14,182 nt of DNA from assembly GCA_029560815.1 (NCBI GenBank), contig JAKQKF010000091.1, positions 1-14,182 on the forward strand, given 5' to 3'. Position 1 is the first letter of the stretch. Each line of letters starts with the position of its first letter. Position numbers and translations under genes: made by a program. Positions 1-6,943 of this stretch are shown piece by piece. Source of the DNA: a bacterium. Its GTDB lineage: Bacteria > KSB1 > UBA2214. The notes under the pieces are model-generated. The model saw nothing but the letters and a program-made list of their open reading frames with translations, ran no database searches and was not told the origin of the DNA.

Positions 1-792
1 AAATCCCGGGTCGACGAAATTCTTCTCAGCAACGGGGCGGCGACGGGGGTGCGCACCCATGACGGTCGCACCTTTACGGCAAGGGCTGTGGTCTCCAACG
101 CCAGTCCGCACGAAACCCTGGGGCGGTTGATCGGCGATCCCGCCGTGCTGGCGGCCGAACAAGAAAAATGGAAAAACTACAGCATCAGCATCTCCTCTTT
201 CCAGGTTTTTCTCGGCCTCAAGGAAGATCTGGTCAAAAAACTGGGCATCACGGATTCGGAAATCTTTCTCGAAACTGCGTATGATCCTGAAGCGGCCTAT
301 GCGGATGCACTCAAGGGCGAGGTGGAAAACGGCGGCGTAGGCATCACGCTGTACGATGCGATCAATCCCGCTTATTCCCCGCAGGGCAAGAATACCATCA
401 ATCTCATGACCCTGCAGGGCTATGGCCACTGGGAGCAATATGAAGCGGCCTATCTGGCCGGCGATAAAAAAGCCTATCGCAAGGAGAAGGAGCGCATGGC
501 GGATATCCTCATCGCCAAGGCGGAAAAGGCCCTGCTGCCCGGCCTGGCCAAAGCCATTCAGGTGAAGGAGATCGGCACGCCGCTGACCAACCTGCGCTAT
601 ACCGGCCATCCGCGCGGCGCCATTTACGGCTGGGATCAGACCGTCAACAATTCAGGGAATACCCGCGTCGGCCACACCACGCCGGTAAAAAATCTTTATC
701 TGGCGGGGGCATGGTCGCGGCCGGGTCACGGCTACGGCGCCGTCATCCCCAGCGGGGTGGAGTGTTTTGCAGAGATTATCCAAGGCTGGTAA
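1..792 (+). CDS. CrtI/phytoene desaturase-like FAD oxidoreductase, C-terminal part (5' end outside window)
   Basis: The reading frame is open from base 1, so the protein starts upstream; the GTG at 49 lies inside the domain and is not taken as the start. The visible part is about 263 residues and begins with a strand-rich stretch ending in AVVSNASPHETL. That fits the carotenoid-desaturase/NAD(P)-FAD oxidoreductase family, where a VxSNAxP motif follows the substrate-binding segment. The end carries NLYLAGAWSRPGHGYGAVIP followed by SG, the usual C-terminal FAD-contacting segment of CrtI-like enzymes. The N-terminal GxGxxG dinucleotide fold lies outside the window. The substrate could be a carotenoid precursor, a retinol-like lipid or another polyene; family membership is fairly sure, substrate is not. 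The stop is at 790-792, and the next gene starts 79 bases on in the same direction. Confidence 0.85.
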   Translation, partial: KSRVDEILLSNGAATGVRTHDGRTFTARAVVSNASPHETLGRLIGDPAVLAAEQEKWKNYSISISSFQVFLGLKEDLVKKLGITDSEIFLETAYDPEAAYADALKGEVENGGVGITLYDAINPAYSPQGKNTINLMTLQGYGHWEQYEAAYLAGDKKAYRKEKERMADILIAKAEKALLPGLAKAIQVKEIGTPLTNLRYTGHPRGAIYGWDQTVNNSGNTRVGHTTPVKNLYLAGAWSRPGHGYGAVIPSGVECFAEIIQGW

Positions 793-795
793 CAT
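767..795 (+). promoter_or_regulatory. possible promoter for the LVIVD-repeat gene
   Basis: TTGCAG (767-772) and TAACAT (790-795) are separated by 17 bp. The spacing matches the other inferred promoters here. The element overlaps the end of the upstream gene and has GCTGG, not TGGC, before the -10. It may be chance; co-transcription with the upstream oxidoreductase is the alternative. Confidence 0.3.
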
Positions 796-871
796 CAACC
801 GTTTTAAAGGCATACGCATTCGCTTTAATCGAACGCCAGACGAAGATCATCCCAACAGGAAAGGAGTGGAT

Positions 872-3800
872 ATGAGGGGAACACTGCTTCTGCGTCTTGC
901 CTGCATTACTCTCTTGACCGTCACGACCGGCATAAGCCTTGCAGCTGACATCGAGTTGACCGGCCAATGGTCCGGCGGACAGGCTTCCGCCATCAGTGTC
1001 ACGGACAGTGCCATCTATCTCGGTCACGGCAGCACCATCTCGGTTTTTCACACCCGCACTTTTGCGATGATTTCTCAAATCTCCCTCTCAGGCTACATAC
1101 GCAACCTGGTCATTTCCGGCCAATACGCCTATGTGGCAGCGACCGAGGCGGGCTTGTTCATTCTGGATATTGCCAATCCCACCCAGATCAAACAGGTAGC
1201 TGCGGTCAACGATGTCACTGTGCTGCGCGTCGTCGTGCAGGGGAATTACGCTTATCTCGCCGCCAACGATGCCGGACTGCGCATTCTGGACATCAGCAAC
1301 CCCGCCGCGCCCAAAAAGCTCATCGATTTCAAACCGGAGAGCTGGGTTGAGGGCGTCGCTGTCGAGGGCCGGTATGCATGGCTGGCCTGCAATAACCGCG
1401 GCCTGTGCGTCGTGGATGTGCAAAATCCCGCCGCCCCCGTCAAGCTGGCCACCCATGCGCAGGATTATACAGTCTACCGGGTTTTCGCTTCCGGCGGGAC
1501 GGTCTTCCTCTGCGGCAGCAACGACGCCAGAGTGACGAACTTTAACGATGTCAGCCAGCCCAAAGAGATCACTACCATCAGCGGCAGCATCCTCGATGTC
1601 GCCTTCCAGGGCAATATCGCCTATGTGGTCAACAGCAGCCAGTCGGCCGTCGATCTGCATGATCTCACGGATGCCGTGTTGAAACGGCTTGGCAGCATTG
1701 CGGATATGTATGCCGAGGCGGTAACCGTGCAGCCGGGTGTGGCCTATGTGGCCCGATACAACGCGGGTTTCAAGGCCTATAATGTCAGCGATCCGGCCAA
1801 ACCCGGCACCTATGGGGTGTGGAAGACGGATGAAACCCTTGAGGCTCCTTTCATGGTCGGGGAGTACATGGCGTTTCCTGAAAATGGCACGGGCAAAGTC
1901 CGGTTCTATGACGTTAAGGACGTCCTCAATCCGCAGCTTGTCACCACCGCTGATATTGTGCTGGATGATTGTGTATTCGTTCCTCCCTACCTTTACCATA
2001 CCAGAGAAAAACTTTTGTGCACCAGCAATCTCAGCGATATTTATAATCCGGTGCTGGAAAGCAAGATCGCTTTACCTTCGAAAACACCCTATTACTTATT
2101 ACGGCAGGGCGATACACTCTGCGTCTGGGACGGCATGGGCAACTATAAGGGATTTGACCTCTTCAGTCTGGCCGATCCGAAGAATCCGCAGAAACTGGCC
2201 TCCATCACCACCTCAAAGGCAGTCGAAGTGTGCGGCAAAAAAGGTTCTGTCGTCTATCTCAAGGCCCGCACGAATACCAGTTCGAACGCGGGTTCACTCG
2301 TCTGTCTGGATATCTCCAATCCCGAGGCGCCGGCGGAAGGCGGCGTGATGATCGACTCCGAAGTGGTCAAGACTTTTACTGTTCATGAAAATTATGGCAT
2401 CGCCTGGACTACTCAGGACAGTGTGATTATTTTTGACCTGAGCCGGCCCCTGCAGCCGAAGCGCGTCTCCTCTTTCTATCAGGATCTTTTCTCCATCCCC
2501 TGTTTTTACGGCGATCGGGCCTATTGCCTGGGCGGCCGGATGCTGGTCTATGACGTCTCAGACATGACCAACTGGCGCAAGCTGTCCGACTCGTACCACA
2601 TGGAGTATTACACCGGCTCGCTCTTTTATCCGCCCTATATCATCAAACCCGCGCTCGAGGGCAAGGTCTATGTTTTCGACATGAGCGGCAGCGACAAGGT
2701 GACGCCTCTGGGTGAGGTATCCGTGCTTGCGGTCATCAAACAGATCAAGGCGGCTGGCTCTTATCTCTATACGCTCGATGACAACGCCACTCTGACCCGC
2801 GTCCGCTGTGAAAATAACACCCTTTCCCTGGACAGAGCCAGGTCGTTCCGCCAGTACGGCTCGACAACCCTGGCCGGCCTGCAGATCGACGGCGACCGCG
2901 GCTACGTCGCGGAAGGCAATTACGGCCACATGCACGAGATCGACCTGCGGACCCCGGAGCTTGCCGTCCTGCGCAGCTGGTATTTCGGCAATTTTCAAAT
3001 CTGCAGTTTTGCCGTGGTCTGGCCCTACGCCTATATCCGCTCCAACACTGATTTCCGGATTTATGACATTTCCAATCCTCCGCAAACGACGCTGCTGGGC
3101 AGCATCGCCGGCCTCAACGGCATCGATTCCGATATCTTTATCAAAGGGCACTATGCCTATCTGGACGTCCAGAAAAATCTTTACGTTATCGATATCTCCA
3201 ATCCGGCGGCGCCCGTCCAGGCCGGTACGTTCACCGATAATGTCAACATTCGGGATATGGCCATAGCCGGGGATCACATCTATTTGACGGATGTCTATGG
3301 CGGCAAGAAAATCCGCGCCGTGAATATCAGCAATCCCGCCGCGCCGGCCGCTGAAGGTATATTCAATGACAGGATTTATGGCACAGCCGTAACCACGGAC
3401 GAGAGGTATGTCTATGTGGCAGGAGGCATGTATGGCCTGAAGGTGCTCGATTTCAGCGCGCCGATGGCGCCGACCCTTGCGGCCGGATATTACCGGGAGT
3501 ATCTGGAGATGTACGATATTGCGGTCGACCGTCAGTACATCTATGTTCTGGACAGATACCGCGGCGTTATGCAATTCAGAAACAACCTGATGTCGTCGGT
3601 CAACCGCGAGGGCTCAGTTACACCTGCTGCTTTTACCCTGCGGCCCAACTATCCCAATCCCTTCAATGCCGGCACGACCATCGCCTTTACCCTGCCGCGT
3701 GAGGAGCGCGTGACGCTCTCCATCTACAATCTCCTGGGCCAGTTGGTTGCGAAACCGGTCGATCGGCGGATGGAGGCCGGCGTGCATCAGGTGATCTGGC

Positions 3801-3889
3801 AGGCGGAAGGGATGCCCTCCGGGATCTATTTCTGTGAATTCAGGGCGGGATCTTGCCGGCGGACGCAGCGCATGCTGCTGCTCAAGTAG
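872..3889 (+). CDS. secreted LVIVD-repeat beta-propeller protein with C-terminal sorting domain
   Basis: A 1005-residue exported protein. The frame opens at 767 inside the preceding gene, but the ATG at 872 is chosen because AAAGGAGTGG lies just upstream (860-869) and it gives a clean signal peptide: MRGTLLLR, then a hydrophobic stretch ending SLAAD. The body is a long series of roughly 40-residue units, each with a variant of LxxxDISNPAAPxxxG (for example LRILDISNPAAPKKL, LYVIDISNPAAPVQAG). I count about 16. This is the LVIVD repeat, expected to build beta-propellers on the cell surface. Residues about 920-1005 form an FlgD-Ig/type-IX-like sorting domain beginning with NYPNPFN (926-932), then SIYNLLGQLV and SGIYF. 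It is probably surface-anchored or secreted, with adhesive or scaffold function inferred only. No catalytic motif was seen. Confidence 0.9.
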   Translation: MRGTLLLRLACITLLTVTTGISLAADIELTGQWSGGQASAISVTDSAIYLGHGSTISVFHTRTFAMISQISLSGYIRNLVISGQYAYVAATEAGLFILDIANPTQIKQVAAVNDVTVLRVVVQGNYAYLAANDAGLRILDISNPAAPKKLIDFKPESWVEGVAVEGRYAWLACNNRGLCVVDVQNPAAPVKLATHAQDYTVYRVFASGGTVFLCGSNDARVTNFNDVSQPKEITTISGSILDVAFQGNIAYVVNSSQSAVDLHDLTDAVLKRLGSIADMYAEAVTVQPGVAYVARYNAGFKAYNVSDPAKPGTYGVWKTDETLEAPFMVGEYMAFPENGTGKVRFYDVKDVLNPQLVTTADIVLDDCVFVPPYLYHTREKLLCTSNLSDIYNPVLESKIALPSKTPYYLLRQGDTLCVWDGMGNYKGFDLFSLADPKNPQKLASITTSKAVEVCGKKGSVVYLKARTNTSSNAGSLVCLDISNPEAPAEGGVMIDSEVVKTFTVHENYGIAWTTQDSVIIFDLSRPLQPKRVSSFYQDLFSIPCFYGDRAYCLGGRMLVYDVSDMTNWRKLSDSYHMEYYTGSLFYPPYIIKPALEGKVYVFDMSGSDKVTPLGEVSVLAVIKQIKAAGSYLYTLDDNATLTRVRCENNTLSLDRARSFRQYGSTTLAGLQIDGDRGYVAEGNYGHMHEIDLRTPELAVLRSWYFGNFQICSFAVVWPYAYIRSNTDFRIYDISNPPQTTLLGSIAGLNGIDSDIFIKGHYAYLDVQKNLYVIDISNPAAPVQAGTFTDNVNIRDMAIAGDHIYLTDVYGGKKIRAVNISNPAAPAAEGIFNDRIYGTAVTTDERYVYVAGGMYGLKVLDFSAPMAPTLAAGYYREYLEMYDIAVDRQYIYVLDRYRGVMQFRNNLMSSVNREGSVTPAAFTLRPNYPNPFNAGTTIAFTLPREERVTLSIYNLLGQLVAKPVDRRMEAGVHQVIWQAEGMPSGIYFCEFRAGSCRRTQRMLLLK

Positions 3890-3894
3890 GATCG

Positions 3895-3926
3895 GGCCGG
3901 CACTGCTCTCCGTAAAGGTGCCGGCC
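3895..3926 (+). terminator. hairpin after the LVIVD-repeat gene
   Basis: GGCCGGCAC (3895-3903) pairs perfectly with GTGCCGGCC (3918-3926) around a 14-nt loop, 5 bases after the stop codon. No U-tract follows, so it may be a weak or Rho-assisted terminator or a 3'-end stabiliser. A promoter for the next gene starts 32 bases later, supporting a transcription-unit boundary. Confidence 0.5.
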
Positions 3927-3958
3927 GGCTTCACACGGTTGCCACGGCGGAATAGTGT

Positions 3959-3987
3959 TTGACTTCCGGCACTGGATTGGCTAATTT
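3959..3987 (+). promoter_or_regulatory. promoter of the membrane-protein gene (TGGC-type -10)
   Basis: TTGACT (3959-3964), a 17-bp spacer and TAATTT (3982-3987), with TTGGC directly before the -10. Transcription would start near 3994, leaving a leader of about 47 nt before the ATG at 4041. The block GATTGGCTAATTT recurs exactly at 8277-8289 in front of the esterase gene. Confidence 0.6.
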
Positions 3988-4040
3988 AACACGGAATAGG
4001 ATGCGGGGGGAGGTTCAGGCCGGCAGGGTCAAGGAGTCAC

Positions 4041-4754
4041 ATGCACGCAGAATCCCGAAAACTGATCAGTCTGGCGATTTTCGCCGCCGCCATGGGCTTT
4101 CTCGAAGCCATCGTCGTGGTCTATCTCCGCGCCCTCTATTACCCGGAGGGATTCGGCTTCCCGCTGGCGGCCATGCCGGAGGGGATCTACCTCGCCGAAG
4201 TGCTGCGCGAAATCTGCACCCTGGCGATGCTCGCGGCCGTCGCCTGGCTGGGGGCAGGAACTTCTTTCACCCGCTTCACCTGTTTTCTCTACCTTTTCGG
4301 CGTTTGGGACCTCTTTTACTACATCGCCCTCAAGCTGCTGCTCAATTGGCCCGGCTCCCTTTTCACCTGGGACGTCCTCTTTCTCATTCCCGTCACCTGG
4401 ATCGGACCGGTGATCGCGCCGGTGCTCTGTGCATTGGCGATGATACTCCTGCACATGGCGGCTGTGCGCTTCCTTGCCAGAGGGGAGAGAGCCGCATTCA
4501 ACCGCATGGAATGGCTGCTCCTGGCGGCAGGCGCCCTCTTTGTCTATATCAGCTTCACCATCGACTATACCCTGCTGATCTTTGACAATGACCCCGTCGG
4601 GCTGCTGACAGGCGGTACCGGGAACAAAGAATTTGTGCACATCTTTACACAATTTGACCCGTCCCGTTTCGCCTGGGAGATTTATCTGCCCGGCCTGCTG
4701 CTCATCCTCGCCGCTATCTTCTCCTTCATCCGCGGCAAAGAGGCAGCCGCCTGA
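4041..4754 (+). CDS. conserved polytopic membrane protein of unknown function
   Basis: A 237-residue integral membrane protein. The ATG at 4041 is preceded by AAGGAG at 4031-4036. Hydrophobic segments are visible at about residues 8-29, 51-72, 76-100, 108-140 (probably two), 156-184 and 213-233, giving six or seven membrane spans. Charged residues sit in or at the edges of the first spans (E22, R30, E53, R56, E57), and aromatic runs such as GVWDLFYYIALK are conserved-looking. Charged intramembrane residues suggest a transport or enzymatic role, but no named family is assigned. The segment resembles uncharacterised membrane proteins I recall from other bacteria; this is a recollection, not a search. 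It has its own promoter and a strong terminator follows, so it looks monocistronic. No signal peptide other than the first span is seen. Confidence 0.85.
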   Translation: MHAESRKLISLAIFAAAMGFLEAIVVVYLRALYYPEGFGFPLAAMPEGIYLAEVLREICTLAMLAAVAWLGAGTSFTRFTCFLYLFGVWDLFYYIALKLLLNWPGSLFTWDVLFLIPVTWIGPVIAPVLCALAMILLHMAAVRFLARGERAAFNRMEWLLLAAGALFVYISFTIDYTLLIFDNDPVGLLTGGTGNKEFVHIFTQFDPSRFAWEIYLPGLLLILAAIFSFIRGKEAAA

Positions 4755-4835
4755 ACCGGCCGGCAGAGGCCGTTAAAAAGCACGCCGCGGAGCCGTGCGG
4801 GCGTGCAGGCACCATGGGCGCTTCGTGATCGAGGC

Positions 4836-4868
4836 AAAAGGCTGGTTTTCATGAACCAGCCTTTTTTG
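4836..4868 (+). terminator. Rho-independent terminator of the membrane-protein gene
   Basis: A perfect 12-bp stem, AAAAGGCTGGTT (4836-4847) with AACCAGCCTTTT (4854-4865), encloses a 6-nt loop, and the U-rich tail continues to TTTTTTG. The A-run before and T-run after make it potentially bidirectional. It lies about 80 nt after the stop codon, and nothing converges on it from the other strand. Confidence 0.9.
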
Positions 4869-4896
4869 TCGTCACCCCCTCCTGGCGCCCGGGGTG

Positions 4897-4939
4897 CAGG
4901 ATCGCCAGCCGGAGACCGGCCTGCGGCAAGCCGATCCTG
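4897..4939. repeat. inverted repeat upstream of the hcp promoter
   Basis: CAGGATCG (4897-4904) and CGATCCTG (4932-4939) are perfect 8-bp arms. Between them lies a smaller dyad, CCGG-AGA-CCGG (4909-4919). The structure sits between the upstream terminator and the hcp promoter. Function unknown; it could be a remnant, a second terminator-like hairpin or a protein site. Confidence 0.35.
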
Positions 4940-4980
4940 TGTCTATCGCTGCCGGTGGCGCGGAGAGCGGGCAAATATAC

Positions 4981-5009
4981 TTGATTATCAGGGCAATATT
5001 GGCTAAATT
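4981..5009 (+). promoter_or_regulatory. hcp promoter (TGGC-type -10)
   Basis: TTGATT (4981-4986), a 17-bp spacer and TAAATT (5004-5009), with ATTGGC immediately before the -10. The start would be near 5016, giving a leader of about 46 nt. A short dyad TGATTATCA (4982-4990) overlaps the -35 and GATTTAATC (5027-5035) lies in the leader. Neither fits a full FNR box. Confidence 0.6.
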
Positions 5010-5041
5010 AAACGCTTTTTGCGGGGGATTTAATCAACGTT

Positions 5042-5050
5042 AAGATGCAT
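5042..5050 (+). promoter_or_regulatory. NsrR-like half-site in the hcp leader
   Basis: AAGATGCAT matches the first nine positions of the NsrR half-site as I recall it from E. coli (AAGATGYATTT). The second half of a 23-bp palindrome is not recognisable. It abuts the ribosome-binding site, so a bound repressor would sit downstream of the start point. Tentative. Confidence 0.3.
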
Positions 5051-5061
5051 GGAGGTGTTTT

Positions 5062-6699
5062 ATGAGTATGTTCTGTAACCAGTGTCAGGAGACGGTCAAG
5101 AATACCGGCTGCACCATCAACGGCGTGTGCGGGAAGAAAGAGGCCACCGCCAACCTGCAGGATGTGCTGATCTCTGCTTGTCAGGGACTGGCTCTCATTG
5201 CGATCGCTGCCCGCAAACAGGGGATCGACACCAATGCGGCGGACAAGCACATCACCAACTGCCTGTTTATGACCATCACCAACGCCAACTTTGATGATCA
5301 GGCCATTATTCAGGCCGTTCGTGAGAGCCTGCGGTATCGCGATGAGCTGAAGAGCAAGGTGACCATCAGTTTCAGCCACGACGCCCTTGCATGGGACGGC
5401 GCTTCCGAAGCCGAGCTCCACGCCAAAGCCAGTCAGGCCAGCATCCAGGCCTTTGACACTGATGAAAATGTGCGCGCACTCAAACAGTATATTCTTTTCG
5501 GCCTCAAGGGTATGGCCGCCTACACGGAGCACGCCTTCAATCTGGGGTTCGAGGAGCAGGAGATCTATGATTTCATGGAGGAGGCGCTGGCCATGATCAC
5601 CCGGCCGGCTACACAGGAGACCGCACTGGAGTGGCTCATACGCACGGGCGAGTACGGCGTCAAGGCGATGGCTTTGCTCGACAAAGCCAACACAACCACC
5701 TATGGCCATCCCGAGATCTCCCGGGTCTCCATCGGCGTCGGCAAGAATCCCGGCATCCTGGTGAGCGGGCACGATCTCAAGGACCTCGAACAGCTGTTGA
5801 TCCAGTCGGAAGGCAAGGGTGTGGACATCTATACCCACTCGGAGATGCTGCCCTCCCATGCCTATCCCCGTCTGAAAAAATATCGCCATCTCGCCGGCAA
5901 CTATGGCAACGCCTGGCACCGCCAGCTGGAAGAGTTCGAAAGCTTTAACGGCCCGATCCTTTTCACCACCAACTGCCTGGTCCCGCCGCGCAAGACGGCG
6001 ACCTATAATGAACGGGTCTTCACCACCGGGGCCGCCGGCATGCCAGGCTGGAAATATATCGATAATAGATTGCCCAACGGACAGAAGGATTTTTCCGGGA
6101 TCATCAAGATGGCGCGGCAGTGCCCGCCCCCGACCGAGATCGAAACCGGCGAGATCACCATCGGCTTCGCTCACAACCAGGTCCTGGCTCTCGCCGACAA
6201 GATCCTCGATGCGGTCAACTCGGGCGCAATTAAAAAACTGGTGGTGATGTCCGGCTGTGACGCCCGCCAGAAGAGCCGCGAATACTATACCGAATTTGCC
6301 AAAGCACTGCCGGTGGATACCGTAATTCTTACTTCCGGCTGCGCCAAGTACCGCTATAACAAGCTCCATCTCGGCGATATCAACGGCATTCCGCGGGTGC
6401 TCGACGCCGGTCAATGCAACGACTCCTATTCATGGGCCTTGGTGGCGCTCAAGCTTAAGGAGATCCTCAAACTGCAAGACATCAATCAGCTGCCGATCGT
6501 ATTCAACATTGCCTGGTACGAACAGAAAGCGATCATTGTCCATCTCGCCCTGCTCTATCTCGGTTTCAGGAATACCCGCATCGGACCGACGCTGCCGGCC
6601 TTTCTGACGCCCGACGTTCTCCGTATCGTGCAGGAAAAGTTCGGCGTTCAGACGATCACGACGGTTGATGAGGATATGAAAAATTTCGGGCTTAACTGA
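5062..6699 (+). CDS. hcp: hybrid-cluster protein (hydroxylamine reductase / NO reductase), class I
   Basis: A 545-residue Hcp of full family length. The N-terminal cluster ligands follow C5-x2-C8-x8-C17-x5-C23, the strict-anaerobe class I arrangement binding a [4Fe-4S] cubane. All hybrid-cluster ligands are visible: H237 (SGHDL), E261 (HSEML), C305 (TNCLVPP), C399 (SGCDAR), C427 (SGCAKY), C452 (GQCNDS), E487 and K489 (WYEQKA). Every one is offset by exactly 7 from the Desulfovibrio numbering I recall (244, 268, 312, 406, 434, 459, 494, 496), so the core has no indel. Hcp is cytoplasmic and reduces hydroxylamine in vitro; NO reduction and protein S-nitrosation are the accepted physiological roles in E. 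coli. The ATG at 5062 follows GGAGGTG (5051-5057). It is probably co-transcribed with the BFD-like gene 10 nt downstream. Confidence 0.97.
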   Translation: MSMFCNQCQETVKNTGCTINGVCGKKEATANLQDVLISACQGLALIAIAARKQGIDTNAADKHITNCLFMTITNANFDDQAIIQAVRESLRYRDELKSKVTISFSHDALAWDGASEAELHAKASQASIQAFDTDENVRALKQYILFGLKGMAAYTEHAFNLGFEEQEIYDFMEEALAMITRPATQETALEWLIRTGEYGVKAMALLDKANTTTYGHPEISRVSIGVGKNPGILVSGHDLKDLEQLLIQSEGKGVDIYTHSEMLPSHAYPRLKKYRHLAGNYGNAWHRQLEEFESFNGPILFTTNCLVPPRKTATYNERVFTTGAAGMPGWKYIDNRLPNGQKDFSGIIKMARQCPPPTEIETGEITIGFAHNQVLALADKILDAVNSGAIKKLVVMSGCDARQKSREYYTEFAKALPVDTVILTSGCAKYRYNKLHLGDINGIPRVLDAGQCNDSYSWALVALKLKEILKLQDINQLPIVFNIAWYEQKAIIVHLALLYLGFRNTRIGPTLPAFLTPDVLRIVQEKFGVQTITTVDEDMKNFGLN

Positions 6700-6709
6700 G
6701 GGCGCCGAC

Positions 6710-6889
6710 ATGAACGATGATGAAATAATCTGCTTATGCAATGAGGTCACCAGGGGAGAGATCGTCAAGGCGATCAGGGAGAAAGGTCTGAAGAGCGTCG
6801 AGGAGGTCGGCGAAGCGACCTTGGCGGGCACGACCTGCGGGGGATGCCAGGAGGAGATTCAGGCTATTCTGGATGAACTGAACCGATAG
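6710..6889 (+). CDS. BFD-like [2Fe-2S] protein, probable redox partner of Hcp
   Basis: A 59-residue protein starting MNDDEIICLCNEV and ending DELNR. Four cysteines at 8, 10, 43 and 46 give C-x-C-x32-C-x2-C, the ligand spacing of the bacterioferritin-associated-ferredoxin (BFD/Fer2_BFD) fold, also present in NirB and NifU. The surrounding pattern (EVTRGEIVKAI near the N-terminus, TCGGCQEEI near the C-terminus) fits that family well. It is a single stand-alone domain. The gap to hcp is 10 nt and its ribosome-binding site GAGGG (6698-6702) overlaps the hcp stop codon, indicating translational coupling. No flavin reductase of the Hcr type is present here, so this protein is a reasonable candidate for carrying electrons to Hcp (inference). 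An iron-related or sensory role cannot be excluded. It is shorter than many gene-calling cut-offs. Confidence 0.9.
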   Translation: MNDDEIICLCNEVTRGEIVKAIREKGLKSVEEVGEATLAGTTCGGCQEEIQAILDELNR

Positions 6890-6900
6890 ATACCGGACAG

Positions 6901-6942
6901 GCGCCGGAGTTTTGCCACTCCTTGGTGGCGGGGCTCCGGCGC
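6901..6942 (+). terminator. long hairpin ending the hcp operon, between convergent genes
   Basis: GCGCCGGAG (6901-6909) pairs with CTCCGGCGC (6934-6942), and GCCAC (6914-6918) pairs with GTGGC (6925-6929). Between the two stems, TTTT faces GGGG, which as RNA from the plus strand can form four U-G wobble pairs but on the minus strand gives A opposite C. The fold therefore favours plus-strand transcripts. Only GCTTTACC follows, so the U-tract is poor. Confidence 0.6.
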
Positions 6943-6943
6943 T

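Larger units (their letters stand above)
4755..5061. other. intergenic region between the membrane-protein gene and hcp
   Basis: About 307 bases without a convincing gene. In order it holds a short imperfect hairpin (GCACGCC at 4780-4786 with GGCGTGC at 4800-4806), the strong terminator at 4836-4868, a GC-rich inverted repeat (4897-4939), the hcp promoter (4981-5009), and an NsrR-like half-site (5042-5050) next to the hcp ribosome-binding site (GGAGGTG, 5051-5057). A 67-codon frame across it (from 4803) overlaps the terminator and was discounted. Confidence 0.7.

Noticed and set aside
767..871. Upstream extension of the LVIVD-repeat protein to position 767
   Set aside because: It overlaps the preceding gene and lacks a ribosome-binding site, whereas 872 has AAAGGAGTGG and begins a signal peptide.
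1088..3574. Long minus-strand frames (303 and 338 codons) antisense to the LVIVD-repeat gene
   Set aside because: Their apparent repeats mirror the LVIVD repeats of the sense strand; no ribosome-binding site and no domain.
4982..4990. TGATTATCA as an FNR/CRP-type box upstream of hcp
   Set aside because: The half-sites are separated by one base, not the four needed for the TTGAT-N4-ATCAA pattern.
5008..6414. 468-codon open frame on the minus strand across hcp
   Set aside because: It is antisense to an unmistakable Hcp with all cluster ligands; its translation shows no recognisable domain and it arises from codon bias of the real gene.
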